Of a stretch of 64,000 nt of DNA, positions 49,799 through 60,300 are shown in pieces (position 1 is the stretch's first letter; every line of letters starts with the position of its first letter). Below the pieces are notes generated by a model that did no database searches, was not told the DNA's origin, and was given only the letters and a program-made list of their open reading frames with translations. Origin of the DNA: Mytilus galloprovincialis. Its lineage: Eukaryota; Mollusca; Bivalvia; Mytilida; Mytilidae. A program made the translations under genes and the position numbers. Location: the NCBI RefSeq assembly GCF_965363235.1, contig NC_134848.1, positions 61,838,181 to 61,902,180 of the forward strand. Direction: 5' to 3'.

Positions 49799-52700
49799 TT
49801 ATATAACATCTTGTCTTATCCTTAAACAGTCTATGATAAAGTTTGCCAACGTTTTCGGGTTGCTGATTAACAGTTCTTTTAGTGTTTCTTCTGGGGAGTC
49901 AAAGTCAACTGAGATGAGTTCTCGTCTGAGTTCGCTCCTTCTAACAGAGTAACGGTTACACAAAAACAAAAAGTGGATTTCATCTTCAGTCACATTGGAG
50001 TTGCACACTTTACAGATTCTCCGGTCGGCTGGAATATTTCGATATCGACCACGTTCGACTTCTAAAGGTAGTGTACCGCATCGAATTCTAGCTATACTCG
50101 ATCGCTGTTTTCTGGACAAGAACTTTTTAACATACGGTTCAGTACAAAATTCGGTCTTAAGTCACTTGTATGTTCTTAGTTTTGGCATGTTCTGAACATT
50201 AATAATCCATTCACTTTTAAAAGTATCTACCAGTTTAGTTTTAACGGATTCAATTACGTATTTTGTTGAGATCGTATCGTGGTTGTTTGTACAGTTAATT
50301 AAGGCTGATAGACCACTATTGTTCAATATTGTTTTAACACTGTTGAACCAGGTGTTCTTGTAGCGTGTGGAAAGATCGGTATCACAAAGGAATACTTTAC
50401 GACTGATCCTGAAATCAGACAATTTCATAAGTCTACACCATAAACGAACTATATTACATTGATTGTTTACAAATATAGAAGTCCATCCCATATCACCTGT
50501 TATTGCTGGAATCGGCGAGGTTTTTCCAACACCCAAGAAAGTTCGGATTGCTCTATACTGGAGTCTTTCAAGTACATCAAAACGCTTTGATCCCCACACC
50601 CCTGACGCATAGTCCATTACAGGGATAACCGTATTTTCGAATATCTTTGTATATGTAGCAAAGTCCATATTACCCATATGAATGTATTTTGAGGTAAGTG
50701 ATCCAAGCGCTCTACTAGCTGCTGTTGAGAGCTCTTTCACAGAAACAGCGTAGTCCATATCTTCGGATATCATTAAGCCTAGATAGCGGTATTTATTTGC
50801 AAAATCAATCCGGGTATTTCCAAGCATAAATTCTGAATCACATCTAGTGGCGGAAGCTTTCCGAATATGCATGATCTTCGTTTTATCAATATTGACATGT
50901 AAACAAAATAACTTTGTCCATTTATGTAGAGTTTCCAGCTGAGTTTGTAAACCATGAACACTTTCAGATATAAACACAATATCATCTGCATACAGTAAGC
51001 AACTGACCATATCATTTCCAATTGGAACTCCATAAGATAGACTGTTAATCTCTGGCACTAAGCTGTCTATGAATAAAGCGAAAAGTGTCGGAGCGAGGTT
51101 GTCACCTTGACGAACACCAGAATCTATTGAGAACCATTCCGTGAGTATACCAGGCGATAATCGGACAGCAACTTTTAGTTTTGAATAAAGACATCTGATC
51201 GTTTTGAACATATTCCCAGATATTCCTGAACTTAAAAGTTTATTCCACAAGATAGTGTGGTTGACCGAGTCAAACGCTTTACTAAAGTCGACAAAACATA
51301 AGAATGTATCCAAATACATCAGTTTTCTATTTCGCAGAATTGTGCACAAAGAATAAATATGATCAAGACATGACCTTAGACGCCTAAATCCATTTTGTTC
51401 TTCGCTCAGTAAATTGTTGTTCTCGAGATATCTTACAAGTCTTTCGTTCATTATTTGACTAAAAACTTTAGCGACAGTTGACATTAGACTTATGCCTCTA
51501 TATCCCAACGGGTCACGATAATCCTTTCCGTTCTTTAATATCGGACAAATAATGCTTTGACACCACATATCAGGTACTACACCATGTAAGAAGCAAACGT
51601 TATATAACTCATGAAGAATGGAAGTCAAATTGTTACTTTTTAAAATTTCATTGGGGATGTTGTCGATTCCAACTGCTTTGCCATTCTTTAAACTTTGCAA
51701 TGCACGTTTTGTTTCTTCCAGTGAGATCGGATCGTTCATGAGTTGTAAATCCGTATCAATTGTTTCGGTAGAAGGATTGAGAGCTTCATATTCATGTTCT
51801 AACTGTTCGTTTAGTTGCTGTATTTGCTCAATAAATCCAGAGTCGGCTTGCTGGATCTCGCTGGAAAAGAGTTTTGAATATTCCGACTTCCATCTAGACA
51901 AAATATCATTTGGGTTACTAGAGACACTTCCATCATCCATTATCACGCTATCGATATTTGTATTAGCTTTTCCCGGACCAAGTTTATTTACTTCCCGCCA
52001 GAACTCTTTTGGATTAGTACGGTTAAGTGTTTTAATATTATTAAGTCTCTTAGCTTTATATTTCCGTTCTTCCTGGCGTAAACGTTTGTCAAATTGTCGC
52101 CTTTTTTCTTTAAATGTGTTTTTCAAATTGTTTTTCAGTCGCCTGTCTCCTTTAAAATGTAAATAGTTTTTCTCTGCTTTGTTCGTAATTATTAATAAGT
52201 CTCTTAATTCGTTGTTCCAGTATGGCTTTGCGTTTCGTCGTTTGTGTTTGTTAGAGCTTGGTGTGAAGTCTATGTAGTCCATGTTGTCGTCCATTTCATT
52301 GTGAAGAGCGTCAATGAGGGTTTCATAAATAGTGTTTATTCTTCCGCCAATGTTACGAACATCAAGTATTGAGTCAACCACATGTTCAAGACACCTTGTG
52401 CATCGCTCACTCGCGAATAAACCTTGTGGTATTGCGGAAACATTATATTTACGTGAAGATTGATATTTCATACCTTTAGAGCTAGTTTCACATCTATTAA
52501 GCCTTTCGTTGCGGATTCTTTCATATTCCGAGATATTTAGTGTACAAGTTAATATTGAGTGATCCGGTATTCGTGAGTTCGTTGCTAGTTGGATGTCATA
52601 ATCAATTAACAAGGAAGAAATCAGTTTTACTTCAAAGTTACAAACATTCGGAAGTACTGTGTATGGAACAATCATATAGTCAACTACTGATTTCCCGATT

Positions 52701-53392
52701 GGTGAAACATACGTAAAATCGTCCTTTGAGGGATCCCCACGCCCATTTAACATGCAACATTTTGAGTCCTTCAAAAAGTCTAATAAGAAATCACCAAATG
52801 CATTCCGTGTGTCGTCTATAGGTTGGCGTGAAGGTAGATGATCTAGGGAGTCATTAAAATCCTGAAGACCTCCAACTCGCCCATTAAAGTCACCGCATAT
52901 AAAAATCGGATTCTCAGAACTATACAGGTACATTTGAGAAAGAAGATAGTCATAAAACTCCTGTGCAATGTTACCTCTACATGATCGTTCGGGTTGTAAA
53001 TAGCACACGCATAAATATATACATAGATCTGGGTCATGCTTCCCTTTTAAATAAATCCATAAGATGTCATCTCTACTATCATCTAGAATATCAACTTCAA
53101 AATTGTCATAAACTGAGTTTTTTACTAAAAATCCGATTCCCCCACTTCCACGCCATGCCTTGTTTGAAATTAGTTTTCTATTATTTCCAATCCATTTAAA
53201 ACCTTCTAGAATTAAACTTTGATCATTTCTCAAATGACTTTCGCAAATTCCAACTATATCATAGTTCATTGCCGTTAAAATATTTTCCCTTAAATTTCGA
53301 CTATCATCATTTTGTCGTGTCATATACCAACCATTACAATTCCAACTAGCTATGTTTAATTTAGCATCGTTACTATTTGACTGGCTTAAATG
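49799..53392 (-). pseudogene. LINE ORF2 endonuclease-reverse transcriptase with one in-frame stop
   Basis: The frame is open from the codon after the ORF1 stop (53392) to TGA at 50162-50164, then continues in the same frame to TAA at 49799: about 1198 codons with a single nonsense codon. N-terminal AP endonuclease: ASWNCNGW (upstream of the first ATG at 53323), GICESH, ICGDFNGRVGG, VVDYMIV and the PDHS catalytic histidine motif. Reverse transcriptase: LKNGKAVGIDNIPNE, GYRGISLMS, QNGFRRLRS, FVDFSKAFD (51269-51295), SGVRQGDNLAP, and the catalytic YADD at 50981-50992. After the stop the knuckle has CKVC...HFLFLC (C-X2-C-X9-H-X4-C). The TGA probably arose by point mutation, though readthrough cannot be excluded. 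No RNase H domain is seen. Confidence 0.9.
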
Positions 53393-54120
53393 TTAATTTG
53401 TTTTCTGAGTTACACGTCCGCCCTTGAATTGGAGCGCTGGAATAGATTTAATTATTTGTCTCATGTTTGCTTCATGCATTCTTTCTTGTCGCGAGCGGTC
53501 TGTTTCTATATAGATGTTTTTGTACCCATCAATGTCTTTTAATTTCGTTTGTTCTTCAGGACGTCTATGCGTTGCTTTTCGTCTGCGAATGTGACAATGA
53601 CTGGTTTCGGACGTGATGTATTGCCCGCGTTAACTGTCCCGTTATTAGGATTACCGATCCGTTGAGCGTTGACTACACTAAATTCTAATCCTAAAGCATT
53701 TAACAGTTCGGTAATATATGTCTTTAGGCCATCGGTATCTACACCATCGGATTTAATGTTTTTAAATACAAGTTTTGACTGAACACTTTCCTCGATGACG
53801 GTCGATTGTGTATTGACAGTAGCTTGTTGATTTAATTCAAAATTAGACATCTTAATTTCTAATTCCTTTATTTTGTTATCAACCTGGGCGAATTCTAATG
53901 ACATTTCATCTTTTAATGTTTTCATATTCATCTTTATTTCGTCTGTAAATTTTATTTCCATGTTTGTAATTCTCTGTTCGAGAGACATTCTCAGGGAATC
54001 TTGATTTTGTTTAATTGTCATCATTAACTCATAAAGGTCATTATTGGATATCGTGTGATCAGGCTGAGGCTGGGAATAGGTTTTCTCTGGATTGAAAGAC
54101 ATAGTTAGGTTTATTGGCAA
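53393..54120 (-). pseudogene. LINE ORF1 (nucleic-acid-binding protein), frameshifted near its 3' end
   Basis: From the ATG at 54118-54120 the frame runs 193 codons to TAA at 53539. Residues about 30-105 are a long heptad-rich coiled coil; residues 115-190 look like the RNA-recognition part of L1-type ORF1 proteins (KLVFKNIKSDGVDTDGLKTY, then PKPVIVTFADEKQRIDVLKN). Just before the stop, another frame continues with convincing coding sequence (KLKDIDGYKNIYIETDRSRQ, ending VTQKTN) to TAA at 53393-53395, so a small indel around 53545-53560 broke an ORF of roughly 240 codons. In LINEs this protein coats the RNA and chaperones target-primed reverse transcription. Confidence 0.8.
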
Positions 54121-54180
54121 AGAATATATGAAAGCTGAATCTCAGTGTCTGAATAACTGGATACCGGTATCTAAATAACT

Positions 54181-55009
54181 GCACTGCTAAATTCATATTT
54201 GTATATAAATGTATCTACTCCTTTACCAGAAAATTAATATTAAAAAGGCAACCAATTGACAATTTGTGCATTACTAGGAACTCGGAACAACTATGTGATA
54301 TGTTGCGAAGTTCAATCGACGGCAAACATTAACAGCGGCAGCAGTCTATTCTCGCTCATTCTACTCTTTTTTCTTGAATACTGCAGTATAAACTTTCAAT
54401 ATTCATTATTCATTACTAAAAGTTGAATAAAGCATACTGAATAATGATCAATTTGTTTTTGTCGTTATTAAATTGGGGGGGGGGGGGGGTGAATGGACAT
54501 TATTCAGCGAGATTCAATAATGTGTATGCATCCCTGGACATGTAAACTGATTCAGTTATTGGAAAATGTGGAGAACAAATATTAAAACATAGCCCATACT
54601 TGAGACAGACTCTTAATAGTATAACGATAAAATGCTAATGACATAATCGTATATGTTTGAATACACCAATTTTACTATGCAATTGAAAACAAAGGATATG
54701 GTGCATCGATGTGGCTTCACTGTCAAATCTGAACTGCGACATTGAGGGTTAGGAGTTAGAGGGTGACATTGAGACTGGACTCCTCATTTAAAGGACCTTT
54801 GCCGTTTAGAAATGTGCAAAACCGATTGGTCAGTTTAGGACTGTCTTATTTTTAACAAGAATGTTACGGTGGTCAAACAGGCACGAATCTATCCATTTTT
54901 GATAGAAAGTCCAAACACATGCAAGGCATACAAATAGCGGGGATTCCAACCATATGTCCCTTATAAAAGCCACACTACTAGTATCAGTCAAACAAAAAGG
55001 GGTAAATCT
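54181..55009. other. Intergenic between minisatellite and T-rich repeat
   Basis: Contains a 13-G run (about 54476-54489) and hairpin-like 'ttcaatattcattattcatt' / 'ttattcagcgagattcaata' around it. No gene. Confidence 0.5.
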
Positions 55010-55300
55010 ATCCTTGTTTACCTATTATTATATCTTTAAATTCTTTATATTTTGGCAACCTATTATTGTCGATTTTTTATTTTAGTTTTTTCTCTATTCT
55101 TTATTTTTTGTAGAAGTCAGTTTTTTAATTCTTTATTTTCTGTGCTAGTCCATTGATTTAATTTTTATTTTTTTCCCATTTTCCCTGTTTTCTTTTTTCT
55201 TTCTGTCCTCTAAAAAATGACTTTATATTTTGGCACCCCATTATTCTCTACCTTTTATTTTTGTTCATGTCAATTTTCTCTATTCTACATTTTTGCTCAT
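55010..55300 (+). repeat. T-rich degenerate repeat (attctttattttttg)
   Basis: Repeated 'tctattctttattttt' and 'ttggca(a/c)cc.attattctc' phrases. The inverse (agaatagagaaaaataggg) is at 47100-47225 and 63260-63390. The ORFs in all three places are by-products of low complexity. Confidence 0.6.
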
Positions 55301-55539
55301 TATTTGCCTATCCATAAGTTCATAAATAACAACATTGACCACACTGACAAAACAACATATCTCTATGTTTTCGATTTAAAGACTAACACATGCGTCATAA
55401 AAATAAACGATAGGTCATAAATTTCATATCTTTACATACACATACTCTTATGGAACCCACCAAAACTATTTTCATTGTAGTATTGTCTCATTGAGAAGGA
55501 TCATTCCATAACCGATATGTCTTAGGTCTATACGGGTAC

Positions 55540-56195
55540 ATCTTCCATTCGGCAATCCTCGGTAGAATCCGCTACTCCCCTTCTATTCTTAGATGAGGGT
55601 ACGGAATCGGCCGAGTTGAGACGAATGGGGTATCTTCAATATGTATATGCTATATTCATTGTTTCTCCAACTTGACAAAACCTCCAGTGGCAAATATTTC
55701 ATGGATATTCCGGACGAGAACAACATACTTATAATTCTCAAAAGCATATATTTTACCATAGAACAAGGGTGAAGGGCGCTGCGGCTCATCTGAAGTGCCA
55801 CTAAAATGTATGTTATATTGGATATGGACAGACATTTTATCTTACAAAATGTCACTTTCCGATCTCTTTAAAGAGATTCAAATGGATTTTTTTTTCTGTA
55901 GAGTGTGTCTCGCTTGTGCTTCCCGAGCCAACATGCCAACAAATGTAACATCCACATTCAGTCTAGACATGACTACGCATTTATACGAATTTCAGCATCC
56001 CTCATAGCCAAATGGACTTTTCTTGCGGTCGGGGAACCATGTATTTAAATTGGGAATACGTTGCATTGAAATATGAAAATCGTTCTAAGATGCATCGACC
56101 AATCGGCAATCCTCGGGTGAATCCGCTACCTCTATCCGTATGAAGGTACGGAATCGACCTAGTTGTGACGAATGGTGCATCGACATGCCAGAATC
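55540..56195 (+). repeat. Duplicated block 'atcggcaatcctcgg...gaatccgcta'
   Basis: 55547-55640 and 56100-56195 share 'cggcaatcctcgg', 'gaatccgctac', 'aggtacggaatcg' and 'agttg.gacgaatgg', about 85% alike, in the same orientation. Confidence 0.75.
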
Positions 56196-56204
56196 TTTGA
56201 TGTA

Positions 56205-56775
56205 CACCATTCGTACCTAAATCATTGTTCGGACTCAAATCTTTGTTGTGCATTGTAAGGCCGTATTTTGACCTATAATTGTTACCTTTTTGTACATTGC
56301 GACTTGTATGAAGAGTTATCTCATTGGCACATATACCACATCTTCATATTTATACAGAATCTTTTCTGTGCATTGATCGGACCAGAATCTATATTTTAAT
56401 TTGAATTGCACGGAACTGAAATGTGTGTTGTGCACTGTTTGGACCAAATCTAGTTTGTTCAATGTTCGGGCCAGATTCCTGTTTGGACCATAATCTTCTT
56501 TGTGAATCACTCGGACTAAACCAGAAATATTTGTTGTTCATTGTTTGTACCGTGATTTTTGCGTATTTTGTCGTAGCAGAACTCTTTGTTGTACATTATT
56601 TTGATCAGAAATCTAAGTTGTGCGTTTTGGGATTCGAATCTTATTTTACGCATTTCTTGGACTAGAATATTCAACTTGTGCATTATTCAGACCGGTAATT
56701 ATTTTGTACATTTCGCGGACCAGAATAATACCATGTGCTTTGTTCAGACAAGAATCTTTGTTATGCATGTGCGTT
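56205..56775 (+). repeat. Degenerate tandem motif (ttgtgcattgttcggaccag)
   Basis: A loose 28-bp motif, ttgttgtgcattgttcggac then cagaatct, recurs about 12-15 times with heavy divergence and short insertions. Confidence 0.6.
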
Positions 56776-57325
56776 TACAATTGAATTTTTCATCCTAATT
56801 TGATAAGATCAGTAACACAAAAAAATGTGCATATTTTTTATAAAGTTTCTGTTATAATAATTCACATCAGATTAAGTCTCTGGTCGATTAAGAACTTGTT
56901 GTATGTCCATACAGTCACGTGTACAACTACATACGGTTGAAGTCTAAACATTTCTTCTTTTATTTCGAATTTGAATGTTCCAAAATCAACCGAATTCTAA
57001 TATGTGTACATTTATGCGTGAAGATTCAGCTTGCGTATTAATCTTAAATATTTAAAAAAAAAAATGCATATTTTTTGTTTTTACTTTTGTACCGTCTAAT
57101 TGCTATCCCATGAACGAAATGTTTCATTGAGGATTTAGTCACTTCTTAAATTTCTAAGCAAATGCATGTATGAACGAAAGAACGCGAGTATTACCGACCA
57201 TTTTATCAAAAATAAAAAACGGGAATCAATATAATCATATTTCCGATTAAATTACGTCACTATAATTTTGGCAACGTTAGCTAAGGGCCAGATATTGTGT
57301 AAACATCCGACGGGAGAATCATGTT

Positions 57326-60300
57326 ATGAAATTCAGGATTATTTTTGTGACGATCCTATATATAAATATAACAGGTAAGCTCAATAAATGACAAAATTGG
57401 TCCAGTAACAAGAGCTTGTAACTTTAATTATATGTACAATGTCACAAACTATTTTGCAGGATTGCTTCCCTTGATAAATGTAGTAGATACTTAGCCAGCC
57501 ATAAACGGTTGAGTTAAAGAAGTAATTCTTTGGCTCAGTCGGTATACGCACTGCCTTGTATCACAGAAGTCCGGGGTTCGAGTCCAGTTAGAGACGAAGA
57601 TAATTCTATAAGAAGAATTATGCTCTCCGTTACACTATCATGTGGGGTTCATTTATCCCGGTATTATTTTTTACAATAATGACGTCTTGAATGCAATAGT
57701 TTGCTTTCTATGCCCCATTTAAGGGCATTATGTTTTCTGGTCTGTGCGTCCGTCCGTTCGTTCGTTCGTCCGTCCGTTCGTTCGTTCGTCCGTTCGTTCG
57801 TCCGTTCGTTCGTTCGTTCGTTCGTCCGTCCGTTGTACCGTCCGTCCGTTCGTCGTACCGTTCGTCCGTCGTACCGTCCGTCCCACTTCATGTTAAAGTT
57901 TTTGGTCGAGGTAGTTTTTGATGAAGTTGAAGTCCAATCAACTTGAAACTTAGTACACATGTTCCCTATGATTTGATCTTTTTAATTTCAATGCCAAATT
58001 AGAGATTCCCCAAAGGTCCACTGAACACAGAAAATGATTGTGCGGATGGGGCATCCGTGAACTAGGCGGACACATTCTTGTTTTCAGAAGTTTTTTATAC
58101 CTCCATTTTCCGTACTTTTAATAAGCAATGAAGATAAATTTGACTTCGACAATAACTAAGTACATTTCAATTGCAGTCATGTCATTTTTATTTTCTTGTA
58201 GCGCAGTATTCTTTATATATAAAAGATGAAACCGTTTCAACAGAAAACAAGGGGGTTAACCAAAGTCATACGATCGACCAGTTACACATACAGAATACAA
58301 CACCAATAATCTCCAGTGAACGCGATTCTGTTTTACAAAGACCCGAAACGTTGCCGAGTACAAACATTTCCAGGAAAAAGCGTCGACGTCGGCGGTACGA
58401 TTATGAAGACTCACATGACTGGAATTACGATTTGGATGATTTAGATTACGACGAAAATAACGTGAGTACTACTGACTAATACATGTAATAGTGATGCTAG
58501 GCTTGTTCCCTCCATGTAAAACTAGTATTCAGCTTGCCTCCGAACTACACATGTATTGAAAACTTGTAAAAAAACAGCCGGGTAATCGACTAGTATGCTG
58601 AGTCATGCTTCTTGTCTTACATTGGGCTGTCGATCTATTAGGATAGAGAAGTAATTTATAGAACTAATATAATATTGATATAATAGTGTTTCGTATGGTC
58701 ATGGTTATTTTGTAGATTTGTTGTACCGTAAGTATCCTAGAAATAAAAAAAAAAAAAAAAAAAAAAATCAAAATCAAAATCATGCCCGCAATCTGGCGTT
58801 TACCAGGCGTAACTTGTAATTTTCGGTCCAGTTCCGGCCATTAATGAATGATGATATGTTTTAATACATAACAGTGACAGGCGTTGATAAAAGTGTTTAA
58901 CTTGGCGTAAATTGAAATATGCCAGTTGTAAATTTAGATTTATGTATATACCACTTATGTCAAATTCAAAAGGGGAATCACTCTCATATATACTAGTAGA
59001 GTCTCAGTGTCGCTTCGGTTAAAATATACCGGAGCAGCTTGAGGATTAAACAAGCAATTTGAAGAAGATTAATTGTCGATTTCTTGTACGTTTGAAAGAA
59101 GTTGTGCACACAAGATAAACAGTGTTCGGGGAGAAAACTCTTACACAGATTTTTCCACTTTAAATTGATAGGGTCAAATTTAAAAGCGGTTAAACTGTTC
59201 TTTAACATATACCAAATAATTACACTCTAGAAAAATCGATCCGGCCCAAAGTCGATCTGTCCCAAGTCGAACCGGCCCACGTCGATCCGGCCCTACGTCG
59301 ATCACGTTAAAATTAATTGTGTATCAGCTTGAGAATAGGCTTGTGCCGTTGTTAAACACTTCGTTATGACACAGGATGACACTTATAAGGATCACAGTCA
59401 ATTGAAAATAATGCTGATTAATGTTGATTGCTGTTGATTGTACTAAATTCTTTTATAGTATGTTTTTATTATAATAATACCCAATAATCTTGAAAACTTA
59501 TAATGAAAACGTTATTAACATAGTTGTTTTATATTCATCCAATGAAAATATTCGTCAAAGGCCAACTTTTTTTAACGGTACAGCTTTCACATTATTATAA
59601 AATTCATAAACATACATCTTCCTTTTTATTCCTTATAAATATATTTTTTTATTGGGACCGGATCGACTTTGAATATGGGGCCGGATCGACGTGGGCTGGA
59701 TCGACGTGGGGCCGGATCGACATGAAAGCCCACACATCTACCGCAATAAAAAAGGTATTAAACTTGTCTTGTAAGATCTCAATACTTCCCTATAACTTTA
59801 GAAAATGTAAAAAACATCACAGCTATAAGCACTCAGTTATTATAAGCACCGCAATTATTTAATCATTTACTTGTACATTTAATTTCAGAAAGAAGCAATG
59901 ATATCTGTCATAACAAAGAACTGGAAAACACTGTTATTTAAAGCATTTGTTTGTTTATGTTTTTTCTGCTTCATTGTTTGTTGTTGTTACGTGTGTTGTA
60001 AGAACATGTGCCGGACCATCTGTGCCTTCTGTGGTCTGTTCTTTTCTAACTGTTTCAACATATGTAGACTATGTGGATGTATCAAGGACGATCCTGGTAC
60101 GTATTTTTCATGTTGTGTGGGCGTATATGGGATGAGTCAGGTACTTATTTTTAGGGACGATCCAGGTACGTAGTTCTTAAGTGATGTGGACGTATCAAAG
60201 GTACGATACAGGTCCGTATTTCTTAAGTTATGTGAACGTACCAGGGGACGATCCAGGTACGTATTTCTTAAGTTATATGGACGTATTAGTGAACGACTCA

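Larger units (their letters stand above)
49560..54130 (-). mobile_element. Non-LTR retrotransposon (LINE), nearly full length, minus strand
   Basis: A 4.6-kb element read right to left: ORF1 (coiled coil plus RNA-binding-like domain), ORF2 (AP-type endonuclease, reverse transcriptase, C-terminal Cys/His knuckle), then an AT-rich 3' end with short ATTC repeats near 49583-49600. It interrupts a 22-bp minisatellite, which resumes at about 54133. It carries two visible lesions: a frameshift near the end of ORF1 and one in-frame TGA before the knuckle of ORF2, so it is recent but probably inactive. The RT resembles the broad jockey/CR1/L2/I group; I cannot assign a clade by eye. Exact ends and target-site duplication are not resolved because the flanks are repetitive. 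Confidence 0.9.

Noticed and set aside
51618-52166. 182-codon ORF on the plus strand
   Set aside because: It is antisense to the LINE ORF2 coding region and shows no domain of its own.
57524-57596. tRNA gene
   Set aside because: A and B boxes are perfect and correctly spaced, but T and acceptor stems do not pair and there is no clear 3' end, so it is treated as a SINE head.
57664-57960. Arg/Ser/Val-rich and Thr/Asn/Glu-rich ORFs on both strands
   Set aside because: Both are readings of the (TTCG/TCCG)n microsatellite.
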